A stretch of 64,000 bases of DNA from Megalobrama amblycephala (taxonomy: Eukaryota > Chordata > Actinopteri > Cypriniformes > Xenocyprididae), in the NCBI RefSeq assembly GCF_018812025.1, contig NC_063046.1:1452171-1516170 (forward strand). The letters run 5' to 3'. A program made the translations under genes and the position numbers. How positions within the stretch are numbered: the stretch's first letter is position 1; each line of letters starts with the position of its first letter. Shown piece after piece: positions 10,363 through 23,574 of this stretch. Below the pieces are notes generated by a model. That model was not told the DNA's origin. It made no database searches and was given only the letters and a program-made list of their open reading frames with translations.

Positions 10363-13300
10363 ACCTGCATAGTTTTACACACATTTCAGCCCAAATGTTT
10401 TCATGTCTAATAGAAGCTTAAAAATTCATTATAAATGCTGCAAAAGGCTATGTTAATATTGAGCGAGCGCACTGAATAAATCCAGCCATGTTGAACGTCG
10501 AGCCATTTATTAAAGGGTCAGTGATTGTCAGATGATGATAATGAGCCTCTTCATGCGTATGAATATATAATGTCCACTTCAGAAACGCAAAGCACTTATT
10601 CAACATTCACATGGCCCGTGGGTCACACCGCCGAGAGTGTGTGAGACTACAGACGTGCTCGTTCGATACGGAGTCGGCAGCGCTAGGACGAGTGTTAGTG
10701 TTTGCTTTTGCGCTTGGCTAAGTTTGTGTGCGCGTGTGAAACTTAAACATGATCTATCGGGTCATTTTCTGGTCGGCCGCTCTGGTTCTGTAGCAATTCT
10801 GTGACCGGCGGAGGTTCAGGTGCACTTCCTCTGACAATCTGTCTGATTATAACACAAGGCCATAGTGTTATGTTGACCTCTGACCCTTCAATGCAATGAA
10901 AAGCCACGCATGGAAAACAGACTCCGTTGTAGAAGCAGCTGTAATGTCACTTCATTAGCTTCATTTAAACATCAGCTCATTAAAACAGGCGGTCTGACGC
11001 GGCGTTCACATAGTTAAAACTGACATTCATTTACACTGACAAACTCCCCAGAGAACAGAACTCAGCCTGACTGGTGGCTTTGTGTCATTTCAAGTCTGTT
11101 CGGTTCAGTGTACTGGTGTTATAGTGCTGCTCAGATTAACAGGGAACTGAGCCACACGACCTCCAGTGAGCAGCCAATGGAGACGCTGCAGGAAAAACCC
11201 CCTGAGAGTTTAAAGCAGAAACTCTTCCAGACTAATCTTGGGAGTTTTAAACTGATAAAATCACACGCCCCAGACTAACACAACGACATCAGATCTGATC
11301 CGTTCAAGTCTAATCATGGGTTTCGGGTAAAATGCTTCAGTACATCATGAGAAAACAAACTGAACTAACGCAGACAGAAACAGAGTGTTCTAGAAATTGT
11401 TCTGGACAAGAATAAGATGCAAAGTGAACCCGATCATCAAATCTCCTGTTCTGACTTTAAAGCACACAATTTTCTCTATACGAGTCTGTGAGCGAGCATC
11501 GGCGAAGGGCAATCCAAGGCAAACCGCCTGCGGTAAATGATTCTGTGTTACAGACTTAACTAAAGTGTCAAAAAGCAATCTGCCTCCCGCACACCAAGAG
11601 CCTCAAATCTGCACCTCATTAGAGCGGCTGGACTCTGGTCTGGACCGGCTCTAGTTCTCAAAAAATCACTGATCGGATGAAAAAGAGATGAAGGAAGTGT
11701 TGAGATGATGAGACGTGATTCATACAAACACACCTCTAACCATCACATCAGGAACTGGCAATCGATTCGAATTGAATGACATCTGCAAGTTAATTAAATT
11801 AATCAAGTCATAATTAAATCGCATACAGAGAAAAGCCCTCAACTAAGGGAGATTCAAAGACATTATTGTGGCACGCTGTCAATACAGGGTTCATTTCCCA
11901 TCACCGATCTTCAGTTTGCAAGTGATCCGTGAGGTTAGAAGTCCTTTTTGAAGGCTAAAAGCATGTGTTATTGTGCGAGACGCTTGTTCCCTCATCACCT
12001 GCTCCTCGTCACAAACACTGACAGCTGTCACTCTGAACACTGGCGTATAGAGGAGAACTAACTTTCCGAGAGCTCCCGTTCTCTCTCCGATTCGTGTAGA
12101 CATGTAGACGGTCCAGACACGCTCGTTCTCAGTCATCGACAGATTATCCACAGTAGTGTGGCGCAACGAATACTGAGACATATAAAGAGATGGGGTTAGT
12201 TGTCACAAGATCTGAATCCCAGATTATATGACTATATAATCTGAATGTCTCAGTTTTCATCATTGATTCTGTTATTTTCCTGTTTATTTCTGTGAAGCTT
12301 GACTTAGATGGCTGTGCTTTTATTATATAAGGACGGCCAGAGTTTGAGTCATTTCTCAATCCCACATCATTGTCCTCTCTAGCTGCGCACGTCTTTGAAA
12401 ACGGCACAAACGATAAAAGACAGTACCAAAAGTCAAATAAAAAATATCAAAGTTTTGCAGTCCCGTTCAAACGCAAACAGACGCTGACACCAGTTCAGCA
12501 GACTCTATAAACCCTGAGCTCAACGCATCACTTCCTGTCAGAGAAGCGGAGGAGCGGCGTGAAGGTCAGAGCGCTGCACACAACACAGCGCTGATAAGAC
12601 TCTCCCCGGTGTATCTCTCATCACACAGCGCTGATAAGACGCTCTAGGGCACTACACAGGGGACGAGGGCGCGAGCAGGGCCTGACCTTCAGCTGTTATC
12701 TGCACACTAACCCAGCGTCTGCATGGGCGGGATGGTTGTGATTGCTGTCTGATCTCAGATCATCTGCGCTTTATAAACACTGATCTCAGGTCAGGAGCTC
12801 ACGTGCAGAAGCGTTCAGTAATGTGCGGCTCCTCGGGGTGTCAGGGTCACTTATATCCTCACAGCAGAGACCAGCACGTTCAACATCAGCTCAACGGAGA
12901 GCGGTTCGCTTTCACGTCTGTAGGTTTAACCTCCAGCTAATGACATGCAGGTTGAGGTGTGTGTTCGACACACATGCTAATGAACATATTATGCGTGTTT
13001 TGTGCTAACGGCGATCTGTCGTCCAGCATCACAGGGAATAAACGCCTTCGGACAGACACGAACCTTTCAGCTAAATGTTTAACCTTCTGCATCTGCTCAT
13101 CACGTTCATCCGCCGAGGGATTTCACACGTCTGTTTATCTGACATTAAACAGCTTCATTTGATGGCTTTAGTGTTAGGCTCATGTAATCAGTTTCTTACA
13201 GCGCTGCAGAACAAGGACTCGTCCCATCTGTATTTGAATGCACGGGTCTCAGGATATTGTCACAATTATTGATTATCATCTGATGGCGGTTATTAAATCT

Positions 13301-14493
13301 CATCGCAATTATTTGAGAACTGCAATATCTCTGCAGTTGTTTCAATCACATTTTGCCATACAAATAAGTGACATTCTAAGGCCGTCAAATGCACAATATT
13401 GTGCGTCTCCGTTTCCAGTGAAGTGAAGCAGGAGAGTAAAGAAAATAAAGAAAATAAAAACACTTGTAAAGCACATATTCTAGTGATAACAGCACTCCTG
13501 CCTTTTCACCGTTTGTATCACTCCGCTTGAAGCGACTGTCATGGCAGACGAGCAAATGCACCGTATTTTTGTACAAATACTACACTTGTTGTAACACGAA
13601 CTGTAGTTTTAAGAGTTTTTTTTAGGTGAGAATGTAGTTGTTTAGACCTGAAATATGTGACTCATATTTAATCATAGGACCTATTTTACAATTCGTTTTA
13701 AGAGATGCGAGCTCCAGGCTGTCAGCGGTCCTTCAGTGCTCGAGTACCCGCTGAGAACAGCTTCATCTCGGCCAGTGCTTCGGGGATTTGCCGCTGGCTC
13801 TTATTGTGGTTAAATTTCATAATTTAACATTAAGGCTATATTTAACTTACATCCTGTAGAGCATTGCTTTTGTAAGTTAGACTGAATTGTACAACTGTGT
13901 GTATTTCCTTTTGTCATTTATAATGGCTATTGTTGTTAATTTAACTATTGTTGTTCAATAAATATTATTTTATATAAATAATGTGTTGTATTTGGTGTTG
14001 AGAAAGGGTCCATTAGTGCGTAATATGGATCGAGTGAAAGTTGCATTAATACGCCATTAGATGGTGGCAAAGGATGTTGTTTTAGCACTGTATGTTAAGG
14101 AAAATTCCCTTAAGTATAAAAGGACAAATACAAAGATCGCTTTCCTCAGCAGACATTCAAACAGATTTTTATAATGGATATAATATTATGGACATCGACG
14201 TGAAGAGCGAATGTTATATCAGACACAGGTAATGCTTGCCCACGATCTCTCTCTCTCTTTCTCTCTAATACTGTACAAAATACACAGAGTTTCAATGGAG
14301 AGACTCAACGTTCCTTCGTTACTAGTTCTGAAGTGATGTTTTATAATTAGTAATGAAATCTTGGTCAAACTGTCAACTTTAGATTTGAATCCGTGGCGAA
14401 GGAAGTAGTTCTGCACAAAAGAGGGTTTTAAAGACACTCTGTTGTTATTTCTTATTTACTTACACACTCGTGCCGTCGAACTGTTGTATAAAC
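10363..14493. other. Non-coding stretch
   Basis: No supported gene. A fragment at about 12262-12305 (GATTCTGTTATTTTCCTGTT) matches the retroposon tail seen again at 58640. Two short direct repeats of CACAGCGCTGATAAGAC lie at about 12582 and 12624. The rest is ordinary intronic or intergenic sequence. Confidence 0.5.
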
Positions 14494-14605
14494 GCAATAT
14501 CAAACTCGTAGCCGTGCGATATATATATGTACGCTGTGATTAACTATGGCCGAACCACAGCCGTGCTAATGCAGCCATATTGCGCGGCTACGAGTGTGAT
14601 ATTGC
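14494..14605. repeat. Short palindromic element
   Basis: GCAATATCAAACTCGTAGCCG at 14494-14514 is inverted at 14585-14605 with one mismatch. The roughly 70-base loop contains further partial complementarity, so the segment could form a hairpin or be a small MITE. Confidence 0.7.
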
Positions 14606-14643
14606 TCATATACATTTTATTTATTTATTTATTTGCATGAAAG

Positions 14644-14900
14644 TCAAGTCAAGTCACCTTTATTTATATAGTGCTTTTTACAATGCAGATTGTGTCAAAG
14701 CAGCTTTACATTGATAGCTGGTACATAATTTTGACTGCACAGCAGCTCTTAAAGAATAGTGTCAATGCAGGCAGATCAGAAGCACTGTTGAATAAATGTC
14801 AAGAATACTACTGAATATCAAATATCAAGTGTCCCCAACTAAGCAAGCCAAAGGCGACAGCGGCAAGGAACCCAAACTCCATCAGGTGACACCAGTAACT
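14644..14900 (-). mobile_element. Retroposon 3' end with AAGTC tail
   Basis: An (AAGTC)n run at 14644 is followed by CACCTTTATTTATATAGTGC and CAGATTGTGTCAAAGCAGC, then CGGCAAGGAACCCAAACTCC. This is the reverse complement of a retroposon 3' end with a simple CTTGA-type tail. The AACCCAAACTCCATCAG block also occurs at 50755-50872. Confidence 0.65.
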
Positions 14901-16674
14901 AATATGGGCCTATTTTACTACACAATTCCAGGTGAAATATCTTTAAAAAATAATGTATTAGGCTTACACTGTGAGATGAACAAAACTAAAATGGTTAATC
15001 GTAATCATTTTTTATTAATACATACATACCTAACATTCGCTAATCTGAATTCATCCGCTTGACTCCACAGGAAAGCAGCGGTTCCTGACTTTAAATGTTT
15101 ATAGAGAAACGGTAGTGTTTCTCAGAACAGCCCTGGAAATCCACTCAGAAATCAATATCAGTAACATGGATTATATTTAACAAACGTTTGATTCTCAGAG
15201 GTGCTGCGGCTGAGCTCATTCATCTTCATCTGGCGCATTCGCTCAGAATACAGATGTTTCTAACAGACACACAGCGTTAATCGCTCCCACCGACACACGC
15301 GGCTAAAGCGGAACGCAGCAGCTCAGCCGCAGATTTCTGAGGGTGAAGCGGCTCACGTCGTCCCTCATCGGCCCGCGAGCCGCGTCTCCAGCGCTATAAT
15401 CAGTTCTGCCATATGGCGCTCAGAGGAAACACGCTGGGCGGAGGTTTAATGCGCTTGAGTGAATGATGCTAATCACGGCTGTAAATCTGGGCTAGCCTCT
15501 CACGCTAAACAGATGAAGCTGAAGTGGTCTCGCGTTCATTACGTCTGATACGAGGCGCCGTTTCACCTTTTCACTTTATTTTCATGTTTTTCCTCTCTTC
15601 TTGATCACACTCTGTCTCTGCAGTCAAACGTGTTTATCCAATCAGCACTGATTACTTCTGCTGTTAATAAAGCCTATTTGAGGCGGTTTTTGATTAGCCA
15701 ATCAAACGCAGCACGTCGCCTCCTAATGCCGCCGCTTTCCTGTTTCACATCTACGCAGACGACGAGCTCGAACGGCACAGGTACTTCCTGTCTGTTGAAC
15801 ACGAAACTCGAAGAGTGACTGAGCCGCTGGACGCATGAGGGCTTCAGATTTAGAAACAAACAAACGTTTTCACTGCAAACACTCTGATGAACACTGGTGT
15901 TCTGACCTCCGAGGGCAAAGGTCAGCCTTCACACTGCACATACAGCCGAGAGGATCTCTTCTCTGAAAGCTGCTCTGATTCAGGCCCTGAAAAACTGGGA
16001 TCGTCCTGATCCATCCAGATAATCATATTCATAATGAATAATTCAGCCCTCAGTCATCTTCAAATACATGCAAAACACTGCAAATCATCTGCCCAGCTCA
16101 CAAATGCATATTAATGAGCGGGCGGGGCTTTTCCATTCTCATCAGCATCTCCTGCTGAAATATGAATGTGTTTCTCTCTGTGAATGCCCTGCATATCAAA
16201 CGGCAGCGTTTAACGGAAATCGTTACAGCAGACAGATGGAAAGCGGACGCTCTTTTCCTTTCCTTTGAAAGAGCGAGGGCTGCGCGTCAATCAATCAATG
16301 CCAGAGAGGCCGGTGAATCGTATAAATAATTAAATCGTCTTGGCTAAAAGATTACAGTGAGAGCAAACGGACTCTTATCAAATAAACACATGGAGAACTG
16401 CTGGACTCAAGCGTCTTTGATGCTGAAATCAGATTATTGAATTAATCAGCAGCCAGATCCGGTCCGCATTGAGCCACGGAGATTGACCGGTCTCGCTCTC
16501 TGTCTGTCTGTCTCTCTGCCTCGTCCGTCTGTCCGTCCATCTGTCTGTCTGTCTGTCTGTCGTCACAAGGTTTGGGAATAATTGTTAGGTGAGAGGGACA
16601 CACTCATAATCCCATTCATGATTTAATTCACACAGCACACAAACAACCCTGGAACAACTAAACAGATTAACACT

Positions 16675-16710
<36 letters not shown>

Positions 16711-17561
16711 CAGTGTGAAATGGCCGCCTCTCAGTCTCCATTTTCTGCGCAGGCTCTATTTTGCAGCGTGACGCCCGATCAGTCACTAATTGTCTGTTAT
16801 TAAAAGCACTTTTTCGCTTCACCTTCGCCGATAATTCAGCCTCCATAATGGAGATATTTTCTGCCAATTTGGTTTTGTGTTGGAAATAAAAGCGTCGAGC
16901 AGCGAATAATACCTGAACACACAAAAGCCAGAGAACAGGCGTGATTGACTGTCATTAAGTCTGAGAGAATCGTTTATAATTTCAGCGTGTATTAAATTCA
17001 CAGTTTGATAGGGAAGACGCCCGTCCTGCTGTGCCGAAACCGCTGAGAGAGTTTGACTGCTGGGGAATAACAGCATGTGCTTCTCTGCCAGGACAGCAAA
17101 TGTCAATGTCTGGATTTTACATCGTTGAAAGTTCCAGAAAACAAAAAGCATGAAGCGTCCACCGGTTTAAATGTGCTTTACATCAGCAAAGATACCAAAT
17201 CTGTCTCCTGCAGCATCATGCATCTTATTCACACCTGCAACGTGAGCACTTAAATCAAGTCGCTGTCAATCATTTTAGCACATGCTTCCTTTCCATGCAA
17301 ATTAGGCTCCTTTGAAATCGTTTCACAAAAGTCAGCATTTCTGGCCTGGGGAAAATCTACCTCAGTCATCTGCTGATTTCTCATGGTCAACGGGATGTCC
17401 TGTTTACAAAAACAAATGACGCCCTCTGCCCGCCCCCTCCGCCCTGAAGCTGTCAATCACTCTGACATCACTCGCAGGAGGTGACTGATCCTGCCCTCCA
17501 CAGCTGTCAATCAAAGGGACACCTTCAGCGGCCACTGCAGTGGAGCAGCTCTCAAATCTTT
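14901..17561. other. Non-coding stretch with a (CA)n run
   Basis: A (CTGT)n/(GTCT)n run lies at about 16500-16560 and a (CA)n run at 16676-16709. Short frames on both strands resemble nothing I recognise. Confidence 0.5.
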
Positions 17562-17980
17562 CAAGGCCCAGAAAGGTAGTAAAGACATCATTCAAATAGT
17601 CCAGTGGTTCAACCTTAATGTTATGAAGCGACAAGAATACTTTTATGTGCAAAAAATAAAGATAACGACTTTATTCCTCAATTTCTTCTCCCATGTCAGT
17701 CTCCTGTGCTGTTTACGCTGCACAGACGGTCCAGCGCTTCCGTGTTTACGTCAGAACGCAGACTCGTTACGGGCCGGCTCCTGCGTCAGCATCACACGCA
17801 TGCGTCTGGATCTACCTTTCTGGGCCTTGAAAATGATCATTGTGTTGCAGTCTATCGGAGGCCAGATAGCTCATGGATTTCATCAAAAATATCTTAATTT
17901 GTGTTCTGGGTCTTGTGGAACGACATGAGGGTGATTAATTAATGACAGAAATTTAATTTTTGGGTGAACTAACCCTTTAA
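17562..17980. mobile_element. TTAA MITE, left-truncated copy
   Basis: AAGGCCCAGAAAGG near the start, CGGGCCGGCTCCTGCGTCAG in the middle and TTTTTGGGTGAACTAACC before a terminal TTAA (17977-17980) match the 805-bp palindromic element at 39127-39931. The outer part of the left arm is missing. Confidence 0.75.
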
Positions 17981-18623
17981 GACATAACCGACTGTGTTTG
18001 CGAGAACACTTGCTGAGCATTTGTCTGTTCAAGCGCATGAAGACGTGCAGCGGTGAGCACAGATAACAGCATGCGAGTACTGAATTGATGGTGAAACTTA
18101 GCAATTAATTCGTGAAACGCATGCACGAAGAACCGTGTCTGGGCCTGGTCCGTACAGATCACGGATCAACTACAATCTGTTTAACCCCTAATATATACAT
18201 ATTTATATACAGGGCTGTAAAGTGCGAAGTTGAAGCTAGCACACATTTATCCGTGTGTAAACACGAAGTAGCAAAACTGATGACACTGATCAGAATCTCA
18301 GGATAATATAAATATGGCCACAGGTGATTATGTGCTTTGGAAAATGAATTCTGGTGGGAGACAAAGAGGATTTGGAAGGGGAGGGGAAAAGAAAAAGAAA
18401 ATGGAAAAGAAAAATGAAGGACGGGTTATGCTGTTCTCGTCACTCTGAAGAAACTAGACAGCTAACAAACACATACGAAGCAGTTTATCCTTTCCAGAAT
18501 GTTTACTTCTACGATCCTTAGTATGTAAAACTGAAATACAATAAAAAAAAGAAATTAATTTACAAATTGTACATCAATTAGTTTGATATACGAACACGTG
18601 CACTGCAATCTGCACATGCATAT

Positions 18624-19103
18624 TAGGGCTGGAACGATACTATCGATGCAATGTGATTCGTGAATTGTTTCTGATATTTTCCAAATGCATCTCGAATTGA
18701 TTATGAGCTCAGTTTTTAACAGCAGATGGCGCTCTAGGCTATTTTTTAACCACATGCTCAAATGCTCATGGAGAAGAGCGCTCATGCATTCGGCTGAGTC
18801 TGAGAATGTATTTGCACCTCAGAATGCTTTTATGACGCGAGATTCAGGTAATCCACTGCAAACACCCCTGTAATTCACCTCAACCTTTTCCAACGTTATG
18901 AATGATTATTTTATAGAAGGTTGAAGTGGTGTGTGTGTGAGGAACCGGGAGAGAGCAGAGTACAGCTGTTTCTGAAGCACGCAGTAACATCTGCTGTTGA
19001 AAGATAAGCTCAGAATCGATTCGAGAGAGAATCACGATACATACAGGAAATATCAGAATCGATTTCTCGATTCGCAATGCATCGATGCATTCTCCCAGCC
19101 CTA
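18624..19103. mobile_element. Non-autonomous hAT element (480 bp) with 8-bp target duplication
   Basis: The element begins TAGGGCTGGAACGATA and ends TCTCCCAGCCCTA. It is flanked by ATGCATAT (18616-18623) and GTGCATAT (19104-19111), an 8-bp duplication with one difference, as expected for hAT. The subterminal ATCGATGCAA/GCATCGATGCAT motifs are inverted. There is no transposase frame. Confidence 0.8.
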
Positions 19104-19480
19104 GTGCATATACACGTGATGTTGAAGCTTATTATATTACCGTTTACTTGTCTGTAATAATGTTTGAAATTTATGTTATTGAGTCCAGTTGTTTTTGCTG
19201 TGGTGTTTTGTTAAAAACGTAGGAAAATGTTCTTTAGGATGCTAAACTTTTTTCATGGAAATCAGCTGCAACATGTTTTGCCAAAAGGAAAACAGAATAA
19301 ATATATTTGATATACATGTTTTTTACCTTACTGGAATCGAAACTGGTAATCTATAAACAGAATCAGAACTGAAATCACTAAAATTCAAACGATACCCAAC
19401 CCTAGCCACCAGCTGTGATGACATTTGTATTCGCTCCTCGTTTCTCTCTCTCTCTTATTTTCCTTGCTCTTGTTGATGAA

Positions 19481-19518
<38 letters not shown>

Positions 19519-19910
19519 ACTCAAAGGTCAGAAGCTGTGCTGGAATGGCACTGTCCTTCATTAGACACTCTGCTTTCACGCGTTCAGTCGCTTTAATTGC
19601 ACGAGTGAGAGAGATGCAGGTGAAGGAAGATTGAACTGAAGAACAGAGCGAGTGGACGAGCGTCTGTGCTTCTGTAGAGTCTTAATTAAACCAGGAGAGA
19701 CCTGGACTTCACATTCAGCCAATGAAAGGAAAGGTCATAGAGGTGCTGGAGGGCCGTCCGTCTCTGAGCCCTCGAGGGAGGGACGCGCTTTTACCTTCAG
19801 GGCCGAGACGCGGCACCAGTCTAATAAAGTTCAATGAAGAACTGGCCTGTTGTGATCAGACTTAAACTACAGCTTCTGAAAACTACGGCTGAAAGCTGGA
19901 GGAAACAATG

Positions 19911-19946
<36 letters not shown>

Positions 19947-19976
19947 ACGGGTCCAGAAGACCAGAAGATATATTAA
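19104..19976. other. Non-coding stretch with two (CA)n runs
   Basis: Sequence up to ACGATACCCAACCCTA at about 19405 looks like the right end of another hAT-type element whose left end I cannot find. (CA)n microsatellites lie at 19482-19516 and 19913-19943. Confidence 0.45.
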
Positions 19977-21187
19977 AGGGGTCATGAACTGAAAAATCAA
20001 CTTTTCCTTGAGCTTTTGATATATAAGAGTTCATCGTACTATAAGAATTTCCTGTAAGTTTCTGAACTGAAATCTTCCTTGTTAGTCCAATAAAAGCTTT
20101 TATTGACACCAGACCCAGAGAACGACTGATCCTGTCATAGATAGGTGAAACTCCGCCTCCACTGAAGAAATCAACGCCTACCTCATCATTGCAGCGTTAG
20201 CCCCGCCCACTGGTGTGTCAGTGAGATGAGGAGGAGAGAAGAGCGATACAGGACTGAAATAACATTACCTTTCAAAGGATCATAATGCAGGAATATGGTT
20301 ATTTATTTTCAACAATGTGAATGTCTCAGTTGAGCTTTATTTATTTGTGTTCGGTTCATTTCACTGTGGATTCTTTGGTAAATCAATCGCATTTCAGTGC
20401 AAACGGACTTTTACGATATGGACTCGACAGTAATGCAACAACATGTCAGTAACTGTGTTCATTCTAATGCCTGATCTGATATTAATGATTCATGTACAGT
20501 CAGATGATCTTTGTCTGTGTGTCAGTAAATCAAACCAGCGACTAAACGCTCAACTTCACCTTGTTTCTCTTAGTAGGATGAAAATAATTTGTTATTTAAA
20601 TGGTGATTAAAATACATATAGAAAGTGATCAAAGAACGCTCCCTTTACAATCGCTGGAGCTGTCAATCAAACAGAGCGAGTTTATCAGTGACTGAGTTCT
20701 GGACTCGAGCCAAAACTCCCGTTTTATTCAATGAATCTCTTAGTTAGAATGCATTTGCACTGTTAGTTATGATGAAAGCATTCGTTAGTGTGCAGAAATT
20801 GAGTTTCAATGACGAGATCACTGCTTTCATGAGCTCAACATGTCTGTGATCGACTACAATGTTCATCACTGCAACCTTTCATGCCACGATCTCAATATAA
20901 TGCCATAGATCTAAATGTAATGATTTTCACGATTAGTTAACCTTGAGAGCTGTAATAGTAGAAAAGTGCTAAAAAAGAGATAATACTTGGCTATTTCATA
21001 GACAAAGATGTCAGCCAATCACAGCAGTGGGCGTTTACACTGAAGTCTGACAGCAGACACGCCCCTTAAAACAGAGCGTTCAAATCAGGGTAAGAAAAAT
21101 GCCTTTTATTTCTAAATGATGACCGTTTTTGATGTAAAAAGCATACTAACATTATAAAACAATAAAATAACACAGTTTGTGACCCCT
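19977..21187. mobile_element. Probable 1.2-kb non-autonomous DNA transposon
   Basis: The left end AGGGGTCATGAACTG and the right end, read in reverse as AGGGGTCACAAACTG, form inverted termini with 13 of 15 matches. The interior has no coding frame but contains blocks such as CCGCCTCCACTGAAG and CACGCCCCTTAAAACAGAGC. The target duplication is unclear. Confidence 0.55.
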
Positions 21188-21962
21188 AACCTGTAGCAGA
21201 AGCACTAAACACTTCAACAGCACCAGATACTGTTGTTCTTTCATCTTTAGTGTTTTATACTTTCACTCATTCTGAAGCCTCTCTATCACACACACATACA
21301 CACACACACACATACACTTCTTATGTCAAAATAGAAACACCCTCAGGACAAGAACAAGACAGTCAAACTAACTGTCTCACTTCAAACAGGAAACACACAT
21401 GATAAATATTTGCTGACGGGCCGTCTCCTGCTGCTCTTACACATCCTGTGTGGGTTACGATGGGAAAACACACTCCAGAGATTCTTTCAGACCTCTGTCT
21501 GTCTGTCTCATGAAGGTGTCAGTTAATAATAATGAGAAGAAGAAGTCAGAACAATAGAAAGACATCAGAAGAGAACAGTTCTGTCTCTGAAAGATGATGT
21601 GCAGCTGTCAGACATAATCATATAATCATGGATATGACACGTGTTATGAGATCTCTCAGTCATCAGACATGTGATTATGGATGAGTATCAGCTGATCTTG
21701 GATTTGTTTTAGCTGAGCAAACATCTGATTCTACAACCTTCAGCAAACGGTTTAATTAAATCAAATAATTACTCCAGCACAGAACAAATGAAATCACTTT
21801 GCTTCTGCTAAATTTAATGGGCTTTAAACATTCAGTGGATATATGAGATGAAAACAGGTGTAATTATGTGAAATGTGGAGAACTGCTGGTGATATTACAG
21901 GCCATTTTTATTTACCCTAAAGCCAACAGATGTGTGTTTAACAAACGCTTCATGAGAGATCT
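21188..21962. other. Non-coding stretch
   Basis: No gene or transposon terminus recognised. A short interrupted (CA)n lies at about 21288-21316. Confidence 0.45.
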
Positions 21963-22124
<162 letters not shown>

Positions 22125-22238
22125 AGTGTCTTCACAACTACATATGAACAAAACTATTGCCTTCTCTGTTTCCGTGGTAACCTCAGGTCTAGTGAGGCGA
22201 CTGTTATCATATTTGCTGTATGAATAAAACTTCAAAAG

Positions 22239-22276
<38 letters not shown>

Positions 22277-22599
22277 TGCTGCTGAAGCTCGACAGTCTTC
22301 AACATCTACAAGTCTGAAGCGTCTGCTGCTCCTGCTGAACCTGGACCTGCTGGATCAGGACTGTCAGACACTGAGTCAGCCTCAGAACACTAAACCATCC
22401 CAGATAACTCACACATCAGGAGCTTCTGACCCTCACAGACCTTCTGTGTGATGAACCCACACTGACCCGCAGACACTGAGGCCACTGTCCTGTCCGGCAC
22501 ACCGACAAACCCAAACCACTGTCAAGAACCTTCTGTGCGGTGGAAAGACTACATGGATGTTAAAAGATAATTAAGCGAAGTTCCTAAATGTAATTTAGG

Positions 22600-22740
22600 G
22601 AGGAGCGAGCCCATCTAATCTTCCAATCAACAGCCAGAGTATATAAGCAGCTGCTCACCTCTCTTCAGTCTCAGCTGTTCCAGCATCCCTCCACCTCCCC
22701 ACACTCCACCCTCATCTCAGGTACCTTGCCCTATGTAATC
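22600..22740 (+). promoter_or_regulatory. Promoter-like segment (TATA box and possible first-exon donor)
   Basis: GTATATAAGCAG at about 22638 is followed about 30-90 bases later by a pyrimidine-rich leader and then CATCTCAG/GTACCT, a possible splice donor. I see no downstream coding exon. It may be a retroelement promoter rather than that of a host gene. Confidence 0.25.
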
Positions 22741-22760
22741 ATATCCTATATTTATTCACT

Positions 22761-22782
22761 GGGGGGGGGGGGGGGGGGGGGG
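22761..22782. repeat. Poly-G tract of 22 bases
   Basis: An uninterrupted run of 22 G on the plus strand, the only long G homopolymer in the window. It could form a G-quadruplex or be an assembly-length-uncertain homopolymer. Confidence 0.95.
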
Positions 22783-23574
22783 TGTATCAGAGCTCGAGCT
22801 GAAGAGCTTCATCAAGCCCCTCCTCAGTGGACAGCAAGCCAAATTAGCTAACCTAATACCCTAAAGATTATAAGGGCAAACGAACTCGTTAAAAGAAACA
22901 TTCTCACATTTTCAAACACCTTCATGTTCCAGCAAGCAGCCACATTCAAACAGGTTTAATGAAGAAAATACCAAAATAGGTCTTAATCTAAAAGTGAGTA
23001 AAAAACTTGGATGACAGAAACGGCTGTTCAAACAGTGAATGTGTCAAACGCGTCTTTTGTGTTCAGCAGAAGAGTGAAAGTCATTCAGGTTTGATCAACA
23101 TTATAGAGAGTAAATGATTTTCATTTCTGGCAGAACTGTGTCTTTAAAGCCGAGCGGCGCTGGTGTCTTTCTTCTCAGCAGCCTGTCCTGATAATTGCCA
23201 TTTACATGATTTGCATTCTTAATTGTAAGTTCCCTGGAAAGACAGCATCTAAGAACATTACTGCGAAGCGGTACATGACGAACAGCTCAATATATTGCAG
23301 TGTTGTAGTGTACAGGTCTCAAAAGAACAAATTACAGGAGCACAAGCCACAGTAAGAGGCTGAAAATGATCCGCAGACTGTCTCTGCCAACTCCGGCTTA
23401 TTTATTCAGTTTCCTTCCTTCATAAAACAGTCAAAGAACAAGAAATAGAGCTGCTAACACACAAACAAACACACACTCGCAACACACACACACACACACA
23501 CACACACTCTCACAGAGAGACTCTTTTACATATACTTTTAGAGATTTTCTTATGTAATTTAATGTGTTTGTCTA
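22783..23574. other. Non-coding stretch with (CA)n at 23482-23508
   Basis: No supported gene. The segment ends at the left target TA of the Tc1 element. Confidence 0.5.
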
